The translations under genes were made by a program, and so were the position numbers. Under the pieces are notes generated by a model, which was given only the letters and a program-made list of their open reading frames with translations, did not search any database and was not told where the DNA came from. Positions 35,690 to 44,432 of a stretch of DNA of 64,000 nucleotides are shown piece after piece. Numbering within the stretch: position 1 is the stretch's first letter; every line of letters starts with the position of its first letter. The stretch is from an uncultured Prevotellamassilia sp. (lineage in GTDB: Bacteria > Bacteroidota > Bacteroidia > Bacteroidales > Bacteroidaceae): contig CAKQOG010000008.1 in NCBI GenBank assembly GCA_934255485.1, forward strand, positions 26,132-90,131. The letters run 5' to 3'.

Positions 35690-35777
35690 CCTTTAGTTTT
35701 GTTAAGTATAAAAACGGAATAACCTTATCCCTCACCTCAAACAATGAATGGCTATGGTGGCCCACGCCGTGAGAAAC

Positions 35778-35859
35778 ATAACATAGTATATGTTATCCCT
35801 ATTTTTTATCTGCAAAAATATGTTTTTCTTGATAATTTAATACTACCCAATAGTGGGTA
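35778..35859. promoter_or_regulatory. Two dyads and a minus-strand -7 element upstream of the hemerythrin-LuxR gene
   Basis: Two perfect inverted repeats stand out: ATAACATA-GTA-TATGTTAT (35778-35796) and TACCCA-ATAG-TGGGTA (35844-35859). Between them, TATTTTTG on the minus strand (35813-35820) is a candidate -7 element, which would put the second dyad near its -33 position. They lie in the 300-base divergent region between the regulator and the envelope operon and are good operator candidates. Confidence 0.5.
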
Positions 35860-35933
35860 TTTTATGCAAATAAGGGTTAGTAATGTAAAAAAATGATTAC
35901 CTATACTTTGTTTTTTTTGCTAAAAGTGAGTGA

Positions 35934-35964
35934 TTGTTAAACTTTCAGAACCACCATAACTTTG
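35934..35964 (+). promoter_or_regulatory. Promoter of the iron-related envelope operon
   Basis: TTG at 35934-35936, a 20-base spacer and TAACTTTG at 35957-35964. The start codon of the first gene is 27 bases further on, after an AAGAGG ribosome-site-like sequence. Confidence 0.65.
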
Positions 35965-35990
35965 CACTCGAAAAATAACAATAAGAGGTT

Positions 35991-36212
35991 ATGAACACTT
36001 CAACACTCAAACTGATAGCAGGTGTGACATTACTAACTATGATGATGGTATTACCAACTACAGCCAATACAGAGCGTATGGCTCCAACTCAAGTAGACGG
36101 CATTTCGGCTGCAACGCCAGTAGAAACTCCTGTTAAAAAGAAAGATAAAACTAAAAAGCAAAAGCAGAAGCGTAAGGGCAAAAAACAGCAATCTGTTGTG
36201 GCACTGCAATAG
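35991..36212 (+). CDS. Small secreted Lys/Gln-rich protein of unknown function
   Basis: 73 residues. A clear signal peptide (MNTSTLKLIAGVTLLTMMMVLPTTANT) is followed by a short Thr/Pro/Val segment and a strongly basic tail dominated by Lys, Gln and Arg (KKKDKTKKQKQKRKGKKQQ). No domain is recognised. It has a consensus promoter and an AAGAGG site nine bases upstream. It is the first gene after the divergent regulator, so it probably belongs to the same response. The basic tail could bind polyanions such as LPS or nucleic acid, or heme propionates; none of this can be shown from sequence. Confidence 0.65.
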   Translation: MNTSTLKLIAGVTLLTMMMVLPTTANTERMAPTQVDGISAATPVETPVKKKDKTKKQKQKRKGKKQQSVVALQ

Positions 36213-36530
36213 GCACCATGCAGGGCAACATCCCACTTTTGCACATCAACAAACAAGGTGGCGAACAACGGCATTGAAGTGAACACAGGCAAAGTCTGGA
36301 CAACATGCCGACAAGTTAAAGAAAATGATTCTAACAGCCTCATCACATTCCAATATCGTAGGGGACTCAGAGCATTATTATCGGACCAGCTGCCAGATGC
36401 TCACACTTTGCACTCATTCATTCTTTATTCACACGCATCACAATCAAGTTGTTCGCACCTTGTTTATTTACTCTCTCTTAACCCACATACCATAGCTAAA
36501 CCAAAAGCATAAAATAATATAGAATAAAGA
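36213..36530 (+). other. Gap between the small secreted gene and the porin gene
   Basis: No terminator and no consensus promoter were seen. An 84-codon frame at 36258-36512 has no recognisable features and unlikely composition, so I leave it out. The last bases before the porin ATG are the A-rich AGAATAAAGA. The porin may be transcribed from the promoter at 35934 through this stretch. Confidence 0.4.
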
Positions 36531-37916
36531 ATGAAATCTAAAATTACACTATTTGCATTGGGAGCACTCACGGCAGCGCAAGCCACTTATGCTACCGACG
36601 TGAATACGGAGGCAAAAAGCGACAGCGTAAATGTAGTAAAAACCATTGTTGCTCAAAATCACAACTCAAAGCTTAAACAAGTAAGTCAGGATGATGACTA
36701 CCAAAAGTTTCGTTTTGGCGGATATGGCGAAATGGTTGTAGCATTTAAAGACTACGGCATCAACCGCTTTCGCGGTAGCAGTACGGGTAATAAAAAAGAC
36801 CATCGTAACACCATATCGATACCACGCTTTGTGTTTGCATTCGACTATAAGTTCTCGCCAAGATGGACTCTTGGCACAGAAATAGAGTTTGAATCAGGTG
36901 GCGTAGGCACGGCTTACGAAATAGAAAATGCTGAAAACGGCGAGTATGAAACCGAGGTTGAAAAGGGCGGTGAAGTTGCGCTTGAGCAGTTCCACATCAC
37001 GTATAAAGCTTTCGATTGGCTACACGTTCGTGCTGGTCATCTCATTTTGCCTATAGGCTTAACCAACGAACATCACGAGCCTATCAACTTTTTTGGCACT
37101 ACACGTCCAGAGGGTGAAACCACCATTATCCCATCAACATGGCACGAAAATGGTCTTGAAATTTTTGGTTCTTTTGGCCGTGGTTATGCCAATTTTGATT
37201 ACCAAGCAATTGTTTCGACAGGCCTAAATGCATGTGGCTTCGATCGCAACAATTGGGTGCAAGGTGGCAAACAAGGCATCTTTGAAGAAGACAACTTTAC
37301 GTCGCCTGCCTACACCTTCCGCCTCAATTACAATGGCGTGCCAGGCTTGCGAGTTGGCGCTTCGTTCTACTATTGCGCCAATACTACAGCTAATTCAGAT
37401 AAACTTACTGAATATGCCTTTCGCGCCCCATTGCGTATCTATACTGCAGATGCACAATACAAAAACTCAGTGGTTACAGCGCGTGCCAACTTTATGTGGG
37501 GAAGTCTTACAAACGCCGATAGAGTTAGTTCAGTCAATACAAAACTCGCTAATCAAGCGCCCTATACACGCGTAGTGCCTGTGGCACATAAGGCTGTTAG
37601 CTATGGTGCAGAGGTAGGACTTAACCTTGCTGGCATCTTCCGTGGCACCAACTGCCCAGTGCTTTATCCGTTTGCTCGTTACGACTACTACAACCCTCAA
37701 AAGCAGTGTGAAGGTCTTTACATAGAAGACCACCGTTGCGAAGTACGCAAGTGGACAGCAGGTGTAAACTGGTATGCATTGCCTAACCTTGTGATTAAAG
37801 CTGACTATTCAACCCGTCAGATCGGCACTAACAAAATGTTTGGCAAAGGCAAATATAATAGCGAAAACGAGTTCTCTATCGGTGTGGCATACGTAGGTTG
37901 GTTTACCAAACGTTAA
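36531..37916 (+). CDS. Outer-membrane porin
   Basis: 461 residues with a signal peptide ending about TYA-TDV. The mature protein is almost all alternating amphipathic beta strands, rich in Gly/Tyr/Phe turns, as in 16-18-strand porins (FRFGGYGEMVVAFKDYG, FVFAFDYKFSPRWTLGTEIEFE, LHVRAGHLILPIG). It ends in a strand with a terminal basic residue. A His-rich turn NEHHEPINFFG lies in the middle. I infer a passive or weakly selective channel for a small anion or metal chelate. It lies 67 bases before the imelysin gene in what looks like one operon, so its cargo may be iron-related. Confidence 0.82.
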   Translation: MKSKITLFALGALTAAQATYATDVNTEAKSDSVNVVKTIVAQNHNSKLKQVSQDDDYQKFRFGGYGEMVVAFKDYGINRFRGSSTGNKKDHRNTISIPRFVFAFDYKFSPRWTLGTEIEFESGGVGTAYEIENAENGEYETEVEKGGEVALEQFHITYKAFDWLHVRAGHLILPIGLTNEHHEPINFFGTTRPEGETTIIPSTWHENGLEIFGSFGRGYANFDYQAIVSTGLNACGFDRNNWVQGGKQGIFEEDNFTSPAYTFRLNYNGVPGLRVGASFYYCANTTANSDKLTEYAFRAPLRIYTADAQYKNSVVTARANFMWGSLTNADRVSSVNTKLANQAPYTRVVPVAHKAVSYGAEVGLNLAGIFRGTNCPVLYPFARYDYYNPQKQCEGLYIEDHRCEVRKWTAGVNWYALPNLVIKADYSTRQIGTNKMFGKGKYNSENEFSIGVAYVGWFTKR

Positions 37917-37983
37917 ATGTTAAGCACAAGCACCATGCGCACTCTTTAAGCAGAAATATAAACTAATAACACAATAAACGAAA

Positions 37984-39198
37984 ATGAAAAAGACAATCTT
38001 GTTCGGCTCTCTTTTGGCCGTAGCAGCAATGACTGTTTCATCGTGTAGTAACGATGATCCTGACCCCTTTAAAGGCGATGCAGTGAACCTTGAATACAAC
38101 TCTGGCAATGCCAAGCAGTGGGGTAATTATATGGCACATACCGCTCTCTTATTGAAGAACGATGCCAACACCCTCTACAACCAATGGGCTACTCAATACA
38201 CTAAGCACGAGAATGGTATCGATGTAGCACAGGGCGACTCTTATGCTAACTTCTTTAAAAATCACGATAGCAGAACGGGTTATGCTGATGTAGACAACTG
38301 CATCCAGGAAATGATTGAAAAGATGGGTGAGATTGCCAACGAGGTAGGTTCTTCAAAGATTGGCGACCCATACCAAAAATGGCAAGATGGTGATGAGTCT
38401 AATGCAGTACTCGCTGTTGAGTCGTGGTATAGCTGGCACTCACGCGACGACTATACCAACAACATTAACTCTATCCGCAACGCTTACTATGGTACACGCG
38501 ACGTATATACAGCCGACTCTGTAGCAGCAAATTCTTTGGCAAGCGCAATGGCTGTTGTTAACCCAACACTCGACCGCAAGGTTAGAGACTACATCTATCA
38601 AGCTAAGGATGCCATTCAAGCTATTGTTCAGCCTTTCCGCAGCCACATCGGTTCTGAACAAACAGTTGTTGCAATGGAAGCTTGCGAGAAATTGCAGAAA
38701 ATCCTTGGTGAAATCGAAACTGAAGAAGGCGACAAGGGAGGCGAATCAACCAACCTTAAGGATGAGGCTATTAAGCTTAACGATGCTACTAAGCAAGCTA
38801 TCATCAACAACTTTGTTGATAACATCGTAGTGCCTACTTACCAAGAGTTGAGCGAAAAGAATGCAGCTCTTTACAACACTGTAGTAGCTTTTCAAAAGAA
38901 CCCAACTAACGATGGTTTTGAGGCATGTGCACAAGCTTGGCTTGAAGCTCGTAAGCCTTGGGAAACAAGCGAAGCATTCCTCTTTGGTCCTGTAGACGAA
39001 CTTGGTCTTGACCCCAACATGGACTCTTGGCCACTTGATGCAGAAGGTATTAAGAACATCTTGATGTCGCAGAAATGGGCTGATATCGAGGAAACTGGCG
39101 AAGATGGTAATGTAACCGAATCTGCTCAAAACGTACGTGGCTTCCACACACTTGAGTTCCTTATCTTTAAGGATGGTAAGGCTCGTACCATTAAATAA
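37984..39198 (+). CDS. Imelysin-family iron-binding lipoprotein (IrpA/EfeO-like)
   Basis: 404 residues. The lipobox TVSSC ends a short signal peptide, and the Cys is followed by SNDDPDP, an acidic stretch of the kind that sends Bacteroidetes lipoproteins to the cell surface. The rest is helical and matches imelysin (M75): AWLEARKPWETSEAFLFGPV, then a DSWPLD segment and the GxHxxE motif as G386-F-H388-T-L-E391 near the C-terminus. Imelysins include the iron-regulated protein A and the EfeO iron-binding component. They are not proven peptidases despite the family name. Genes on either side encode porins and c-type cytochromes, supporting a role in binding iron at the surface or in the periplasm. 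Confidence 0.9.
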   Translation: MKKTILFGSLLAVAAMTVSSCSNDDPDPFKGDAVNLEYNSGNAKQWGNYMAHTALLLKNDANTLYNQWATQYTKHENGIDVAQGDSYANFFKNHDSRTGYADVDNCIQEMIEKMGEIANEVGSSKIGDPYQKWQDGDESNAVLAVESWYSWHSRDDYTNNINSIRNAYYGTRDVYTADSVAANSLASAMAVVNPTLDRKVRDYIYQAKDAIQAIVQPFRSHIGSEQTVVAMEACEKLQKILGEIETEEGDKGGESTNLKDEAIKLNDATKQAIINNFVDNIVVPTYQELSEKNAALYNTVVAFQKNPTNDGFEACAQAWLEARKPWETSEAFLFGPVDELGLDPNMDSWPLDAEGIKNILMSQKWADIEETGEDGNVTESAQNVRGFHTLEFLIFKDGKARTIK

Positions 39199-39204
39199 TA
39201 GCAT

Positions 39205-39304
39205 ATTTCAATGTGCTGATGTGCGGCTGCTCTATATTGTGTAACAGAGCGTGTCAGCACATTGAGAAATAGGAGTGAAGGCCCGTAAAAAGGACTTTAC
39301 TCCT
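39205..39304 (+). promoter_or_regulatory. Two consecutive hairpins between the imelysin and DHOR genes
   Basis: 39205-39270 forms a long stem (ATTTCAATGTGCTGA with an almost exact complement) with a nested GCTCT/AGAGC stem. 39271-39304 forms a second stem (AGGAGTGAAGGCC-type arms). Neither is followed by a proper U-run, so they may stabilise or process the transcript or reduce read-through rather than stop it. Confidence 0.55.
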
Positions 39305-39335
39305 TCTGTGCGATATAAAATAAATATATCAAACT

Positions 39336-40922
39336 ATGACTATAAATATAATTAAATACTCTTTGATATTCGGCGGTTTGCTTTCGCTTGCTGCTTGTTC
39401 AGACGATGATGGAATCGTTGCAAGCGACATCAATGTGCCAGAAGGTTACGCTCTTTCTGCCGATATATCAACCATTTTTAAAAACTCATCAACGGCTTAC
39501 GATATTGAAGCCGACTGGGTTTCGGGCAAGTATATGTCGCGCTTTAATGCGGGCAACACGCTTTATGACAATGCTATACCAAGTGGTAAAGATAACCAAG
39601 CTGGTGGCCTTGGTCCGCTTTATGCGGGTTTCTCTTGTCGAAGTTGCCACATGACAACAGGGCGTACTGCCCCCTCAACATGGACTAACTACGATGTATC
39701 AAAAGCCGATAAGGATGGCTTTGTGCAGGTATCTGGCGGAACTGGTTTTACCTCTGGCTTGATTTATATTACACGCAAAAATGGTTCGTTCTTCCCCGAT
39801 TACGGCCGTGTGCTCCACGACCAATGCGTACAAGGTACCTACACTGACCGCGATGGCAACAAGGTTGAAATGAAGGCCGAAGGCAAACTGAAGGTGAAAT
39901 GGCATACTCAAGACTTTAGTTTTCCTGATGGCGAACCTTACCAACTTGCTTATCCTGAATACCGCATAACAGAATGGTATACAAACGGACTGAAAAACTA
40001 TGGCGAACCTATAGCCGATGCTGTTAAACCCGAAGATTTAATTATATCCGTACGCCAACCATTGCGCCATGTGGGTATGGGACCGATGATGGCACTCGAC
40101 CCTGTTGAGATTGAAGCACTTGCTGCTAAGAGCAATTATCCCGAATATGGCATTAGCGGACGTTGCAACTATGTTACTGAAAAAGGCGTGCGTGGCGTAG
40201 GACTTTCGGGTAACAAAGCACAACATCTTGACCTTACTGTAGAGCTTGGCTTCTCGAGCGATATGGGGGCTACCAACAGCCGTTTCCCTGAGGAAGTGTG
40301 CGAGGGACAGATGCAACAAATCTATGGTAGCATGATGGGGTTGAGCTACTCTAATCGCTTGGATGTATCAACAAAAGCAATGGAGGACGTAGACCTTTAC
40401 ATGCAATGTTTGGGTGTGCCAGCACGTCGGTTGGGGTCTACCACACAAATGGTGCAATATGGTGACAAACAAATCACCGAACGCGAAATGGTAAGCATTG
40501 GCGAACAGAATTTCTATAAAGCTAAGTGTCACCTATGTCATGTAACAACCTTACACACCAAAAAGTCGGGTTCAACCTTACTCAATGGTACTCATTTGCC
40601 CTGGCTCGGTGGGCTTACAATTCACCCTTATTCCGACTACTTGATCCACGATATGGGCTCTGAAATAATGGGTGTAGGCCTTAACGATAACTACTGCAGT
40701 GGCTTAGCACGTGGCAACGAATGGCGTACCACACCATTATGGGGCATTGGCTTGCAGCGCAAGGTTGATGGGCATACTTACTTCCTTCACGATGGTCGCG
40801 CACGCAATTTTGTTGAGGCTATCATGTGGCACGGAGGCGAAGGCGAAGCTTCTAAAAACATTTTCAAAAAGATGCAGAAGAAGGATCGCGATGCTCTTAT
40901 TAAATTTTTGGAATCTCTATAA
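39336..40922 (+). CDS. Di-heme oxidoreductase-like lipoprotein (DHOR / COG3488 family)
   Basis: 528 residues. Lipobox LSLAAC, with the lipid-carrying Cys21 followed by SDDDG, suggests an outer-membrane, perhaps surface-exposed lipoprotein. Two CxxCH heme sites are present: C101-R-S-C104-H105 and C398-H-L-C401-H402. The remaining sequence fits the DHOR group, distantly related to di-heme cytochrome c peroxidases (NTLYDNAIPSG, GTGFTSGLIY, TPLWGIGLQ, FLHDGRARNFVEAIMWHGGEGE). The family is often labelled thiol oxidoreductase and commonly neighbours imelysins. I infer a redox step on iron near the surface, such as Fe(II)/Fe(III) interconversion. The heme groups require the CcsBA system encoded at 48828-50861. 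Confidence 0.92.
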   Translation: MTINIIKYSLIFGGLLSLAACSDDDGIVASDINVPEGYALSADISTIFKNSSTAYDIEADWVSGKYMSRFNAGNTLYDNAIPSGKDNQAGGLGPLYAGFSCRSCHMTTGRTAPSTWTNYDVSKADKDGFVQVSGGTGFTSGLIYITRKNGSFFPDYGRVLHDQCVQGTYTDRDGNKVEMKAEGKLKVKWHTQDFSFPDGEPYQLAYPEYRITEWYTNGLKNYGEPIADAVKPEDLIISVRQPLRHVGMGPMMALDPVEIEALAAKSNYPEYGISGRCNYVTEKGVRGVGLSGNKAQHLDLTVELGFSSDMGATNSRFPEEVCEGQMQQIYGSMMGLSYSNRLDVSTKAMEDVDLYMQCLGVPARRLGSTTQMVQYGDKQITEREMVSIGEQNFYKAKCHLCHVTTLHTKKSGSTLLNGTHLPWLGGLTIHPYSDYLIHDMGSEIMGVGLNDNYCSGLARGNEWRTTPLWGIGLQRKVDGHTYFLHDGRARNFVEAIMWHGGEGEASKNIFKKMQKKDRDALIKFLESL

Positions 40923-40953
40923 ACTACTTATTTAACAAAAAGAATATTACATA

Positions 40954-42300
40954 ATGAAACGTCATATAATCACACTCTCAGCACTCGTTGCGGCCACTTC
41001 GCTCTCTGCTCATGCAGACAACCTAACAGTTAATGAACACAGTGCTGAGGCAACTTCTGTTCAAATAGTTGAAACAGCTAACAACGCTGAACACGAAACA
41101 ACACAGCCCAAGAATGAAATTAAGGAAACAAAGATAAAGTACCAACCAATCGACCTCGATACCGACAATGGTGTGGTATCTTTGGCTGGTAGCAAAGGCT
41201 TTGTTATTCAGAGCAAAAAGGGTGATTTTGTATTTAAACCCTATATGCTTGTACAAACAAGTGGCAACTTTAATTGGTACGACGATGAGGGACTCGACAA
41301 GGCATACAACCAAGATAACGTTGAGAACTCAGGTTTTGCCATCCCCAATGCCATACTTGGTTTTACGGGTAGAGCCTTTGGCAAGGTATCGTTTAACCTA
41401 TCGCTCAATGCTGCTAAAACAGGCGGCAACCTTTTGCAACAAGCATGGTTTGATGTAGCATTTAAAAAGGCTTTGCAGTTGCGCGTGGGTAAGTTTAAAA
41501 CTCCATTCTCGCATGTTTATCTCACCACATTGGGTGAAACGCTCTTCCCACAACTGCCTACATCGCTCACTACAGCCACCATTATGCCCTATGTACTCAA
41601 TGCTGTAACTCCATCAATGAGCACAGGCTTCGACCTCGGTGTTGAACTTCATGGTGTTGTAAAAGACCGCTTTGGCTATGAGTTGGGCTTGTTTAATGGT
41701 ACAGGATCTGCCGTAAATACAGCAAGCAAAACATTTAGCGACGATTGGCATATTCCCTCTTTGCTTTATGCTGGACGCCTTACTTATATGCCTTGGGGTG
41801 TGATGCCTTCAACTCAAGGTAATCCTAATTTGCTAAACGAACGTAAGATGCTTATTGGACTTTCAGGCTCTATGAACGTTGAAAGTGAGAACGAGAGCAC
41901 AAACGATGCACGTATGGGACTTGAGTTTGCCATGCTCTACAATCGTTGGTATTTTGCAGGAGAGGCTTATTGGATGAATGTAGGTTTTACTAAACGACAA
42001 AAGATTAGCGAACACTACAACTACTTAGGTGGTTATGTACAAGCTGGTTACTTTGTTGCACCCCGTGTACAACTTGCTGCGCGTTACGACTTTATGAATC
42101 GTAATAGCACAAGCAAGGATGGTTTCCTCAATATGCCCGCTGTGGGTGTGAACTACTTCTTCAAAGGTTGCAATCTCAAGTTGCAAGCCATGTATCAATA
42201 CATAGGCCGTACTAATCACGACAACCAACTTGATCGTGATAACGACAACCTCGGACTTGCCACTCACTCAGCTACCGTACAGTTGCAATATTGCTTCTGA
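40954..42300 (+). CDS. OprP/OprO-like outer-membrane porin
   Basis: 448 residues with a signal peptide (cleavage near AHA-DNL). A hydrophilic Glu/Thr/Asn-rich segment of about 45 residues precedes the barrel. Barrel features match the phosphate-selective porin O/P family: SKKGDFVFKPYMLVQTSGN, AWFDVAFKKALQLRVGKFKTPFS, PSMSTGFDLGVELHG and GYELGLFNGTG, with a closing strand ending LQLQYCF. The name reflects the family; phosphate specificity is not implied here. It starts 31 bases after the DHOR gene and ends 29 bases before the cytochrome lipoprotein gene, which points to a single transcript and a joint role in moving an iron species or chelate across the outer membrane. Confidence 0.88.
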   Translation: MKRHIITLSALVAATSLSAHADNLTVNEHSAEATSVQIVETANNAEHETTQPKNEIKETKIKYQPIDLDTDNGVVSLAGSKGFVIQSKKGDFVFKPYMLVQTSGNFNWYDDEGLDKAYNQDNVENSGFAIPNAILGFTGRAFGKVSFNLSLNAAKTGGNLLQQAWFDVAFKKALQLRVGKFKTPFSHVYLTTLGETLFPQLPTSLTTATIMPYVLNAVTPSMSTGFDLGVELHGVVKDRFGYELGLFNGTGSAVNTASKTFSDDWHIPSLLYAGRLTYMPWGVMPSTQGNPNLLNERKMLIGLSGSMNVESENESTNDARMGLEFAMLYNRWYFAGEAYWMNVGFTKRQKISEHYNYLGGYVQAGYFVAPRVQLAARYDFMNRNSTSKDGFLNMPAVGVNYFFKGCNLKLQAMYQYIGRTNHDNQLDRDNDNLGLATHSATVQLQYCF

Positions 42301-42329
42301 TTTGTTTAACAAATGAAATCTTTTCTGAA

Positions 42330-43046
42330 ATGAAATATACATTAAGTGCTTTGCTCTGTGGTGCGCTTTTGTTTGCCTCGTGCGACGAAGGGCGTATACC
42401 AGAGACGGTGCGCGACCTCAATGAAAAAGGCCGCGTGGCCAAACTCGAAGCTAATATAACGGGACTTGACCAATGGCCCAAAGGATACACCGTGTCGTTT
42501 GCGGGCTTTACCGACGACGGCACGTATGCTGAAATATCTAAAGACATTAAGGCCGATAAGGATGGCCATGTGTCGATAGAGCTTGCTGGTATACCTGATG
42601 ATGTAACCAAACTCGAGGTGTGTGTTATCAATAGCATACGCAAGCGTGTCCTCACTTTTTACAGTATAACAGCAACTGACACTTCAGATACTATAAAGGT
42701 TGTACCCTCTGAGTCTATAAAGATTGTAGGTATGCTTTCATACCTACAAACCAACCTCTTCGACAAGCAATGTGCGCATTGTCATAGTGGTAGTGCTTGG
42801 GCTGTATCGCTCAGTCTTAACGAAGGCAAGAGCTATAGCCAGTTGGTTAATGTACCCTCTGTAAAGGTAGAAGGTAAGAACCGTGTTACGCCAGGTAATG
42901 CCGATAGTAGTGTGCTCTACGAAGTGCTATCTACCGACATCAGCCTTGACGAAAAATGGAAGTACGACCATTCAAAAATCATGGTAACAGATGCCGAAAA
43001 CCTTAAGTTGCTTAAGGAATGGATAAATAGTGGAGCAAAGGAATAA
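42330..43046 (+). CDS. Monoheme c-type cytochrome lipoprotein
   Basis: 238 residues from ATG 42330. The frame is open to 42291, but the later ATG begins a normal lipoprotein signal (MKYTLSALLCGALLFASC). The acylated Cys18 is followed by DEGR, again an acidic export-type signal. A beta-rich N-terminal domain of about 120 residues precedes a compact cytochrome c domain with one heme motif, C148-A-H-C151-H152, and a late Met/Asp-containing helix (KIMVTDAENLKLLKEWINSG). It is the last gene of the run and is followed by a strong terminator. It could pass electrons to or from the DHOR protein. It has no close named family that I recognise. Confidence 0.85.
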   Translation: MKYTLSALLCGALLFASCDEGRIPETVRDLNEKGRVAKLEANITGLDQWPKGYTVSFAGFTDDGTYAEISKDIKADKDGHVSIELAGIPDDVTKLEVCVINSIRKRVLTFYSITATDTSDTIKVVPSESIKIVGMLSYLQTNLFDKQCAHCHSGSAWAVSLSLNEGKSYSQLVNVPSVKVEGKNRVTPGNADSSVLYEVLSTDISLDEKWKYDHSKIMVTDAENLKLLKEWINSGAKE

Positions 43047-43076
43047 GCAACATTCAATTGCTCAAATACAACCTAA

Positions 43077-43115
43077 AAAGAGCCGACCTCACACATTGTT
43101 GAGGTCGGCTCTTTT
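43077..43115. terminator. Bidirectional terminator after the cytochrome lipoprotein
   Basis: A 15-bp stem, AAAGAGCCGACCTCA with its complement, is flanked by A-rich and T-rich ends (AAAA...TTTTATGTTTT). The genes on either side converge. Confidence 0.85.
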
Positions 43116-43157
43116 ATGTTTTAACTGCGAGTAATTGGCTCACAGAAAGGGGAAGGA

Positions 43158-44372
43158 TTACTGTTGGATACCAAGTTTCTTGGCAATGTTAGCAGGGATA
43201 GCCTTCTTGTTGATAAGGATGTTCATGGTTTTGTAAGCCACGTATGCTTTTGAGGCATAGAAGATACCATGGTACTTGCCATAGTCGCCCCAAGAGTTTT
43301 TAACCATAAAGTATTCGCGGCCATTGTTGTCCTTAGCAAGGCCATAGATAACCATGCCGTGGTCATCGGTAGTTTCCCAATTATCGTATGCTTGTTGGCG
43401 AAGGTCTTGAGTGATAGTTAGTTCATCGTTTGATGGAACTTGTGCACCAGTGCTGATTGTGCCGCCCCAACGTGCAGCGTCCGAACCTGTGAGGTCGCGC
43501 ACTTTGAGGTTTTTAGGTACGTAAGCATAGTCTTTGCCATTGCGACGACCAAAGTACTCCTCTGTTACATCGGCACCCCATGCAAAGGTGTAACCACTCT
43601 TAACAGCGCTATCCATTACGTTCATAAACTCGTCGAGAGGCAAGTTATAGCTTTCTGCCCAACGCCAATTGTCTTGTATTTCGAGGACAAACTTTGAGTA
43701 GAAGGGGTGGTGAGTATATGATGTAAGTGATACATAGTCGTCCATGTTCAAACCGAGATAGTCGGTAACATAGGTTTTTGGTGTGTAGGTTTTTCCGTCT
43801 TCAGCCTTCACCTCTGTTGGTAATTCGCCAAAGTAGTCTTTGTAGATGTTAGAGAGGTCTTTCTTCCAGGTAAGCGAAATCTTCTTAAGATTGCCCTTTG
43901 CGATAGACGAAACATAAGCCGAGGTTACAGCATCGAGTTGGTTGAAGTTGAAGAGGCTGTCGCCGTAGAGTGTGCCAGGAGCAGGCATTGCCGACTGTGG
44001 CACCATACCATAGTTTTTCAAGCAGTAAACTGCATCGTAGAAAGAGCCACCTTGTGAGAAACTTACATCGCCATGTGTGCGGATAGCTTTGTCAGCGCGG
44101 TCCATGTAGGTGTTGTATACAAGGAACGACTCGCAAAGATCGTGAGTGCCTTTGCCCATGCGCAAAAGTTCAGACTCAAAGAAAGCGAGCGAAGAGTATG
44201 CCCAGCACGTACCGCTTTGGTTTTGGTCTTTGATAGAAGTGATAGGATTAGCTTTGATTGTGGTAAAGGTAATTTCGTCCTTTTTAGGTTGAGCAGCCTT
44301 TTTGTTGCGGGCAGCCAAGTTTCCTGGCAGCATAAGCAATAGGGTTGCTGCGATGAGGAGAGTTTTTTTCAT
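43158..44372 (-). CDS. Secreted C1-family (bleomycin hydrolase-like) cysteine peptidase
   Basis: 404 residues with a signal peptide (MKKTLLIAATLLLMLPGNLAA). The papain-type catalytic residues are visible: the oxyanion Gln50 and Cys56 in KDQNQSGTCWAYSSLAFFES, His338 in TDDHGMVIYG and Asn359 in VKNSWGDYG. The overall pattern, including a long insertion and the FAWGADVTEEYF stretch, matches the C1B aminopeptidase C/bleomycin hydrolase branch. Such enzymes are normally cytoplasmic; this Bacteroidales form is exported. It probably degrades peptides in the periplasm or outside. It neighbours the M24 aminopeptidase gene on the same strand, 60 bases upstream, so a shared peptide-degrading transcript is possible. 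Confidence 0.92.
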   Translation of the reverse strand: MKKTLLIAATLLLMLPGNLAARNKKAAQPKKDEITFTTIKANPITSIKDQNQSGTCWAYSSLAFFESELLRMGKGTHDLCESFLVYNTYMDRADKAIRTHGDVSFSQGGSFYDAVYCLKNYGMVPQSAMPAPGTLYGDSLFNFNQLDAVTSAYVSSIAKGNLKKISLTWKKDLSNIYKDYFGELPTEVKAEDGKTYTPKTYVTDYLGLNMDDYVSLTSYTHHPFYSKFVLEIQDNWRWAESYNLPLDEFMNVMDSAVKSGYTFAWGADVTEEYFGRRNGKDYAYVPKNLKVRDLTGSDAARWGGTISTGAQVPSNDELTITQDLRQQAYDNWETTDDHGMVIYGLAKDNNGREYFMVKNSWGDYGKYHGIFYASKAYVAYKTMNILINKKAIPANIAKKLGIQQ

Positions 44373-44432
44373 TTGTTTTAATTTATTGTTTTTAGATAAA
44401 AATATGCAGTAGTTTTAATGTGTGTTAGCTCA

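Noticed and set aside
36258..36512. 84-codon plus-strand frame before the porin
   Set aside because: No signal peptide, domain or ribosome site, and unlikely composition; more probably leader sequence.
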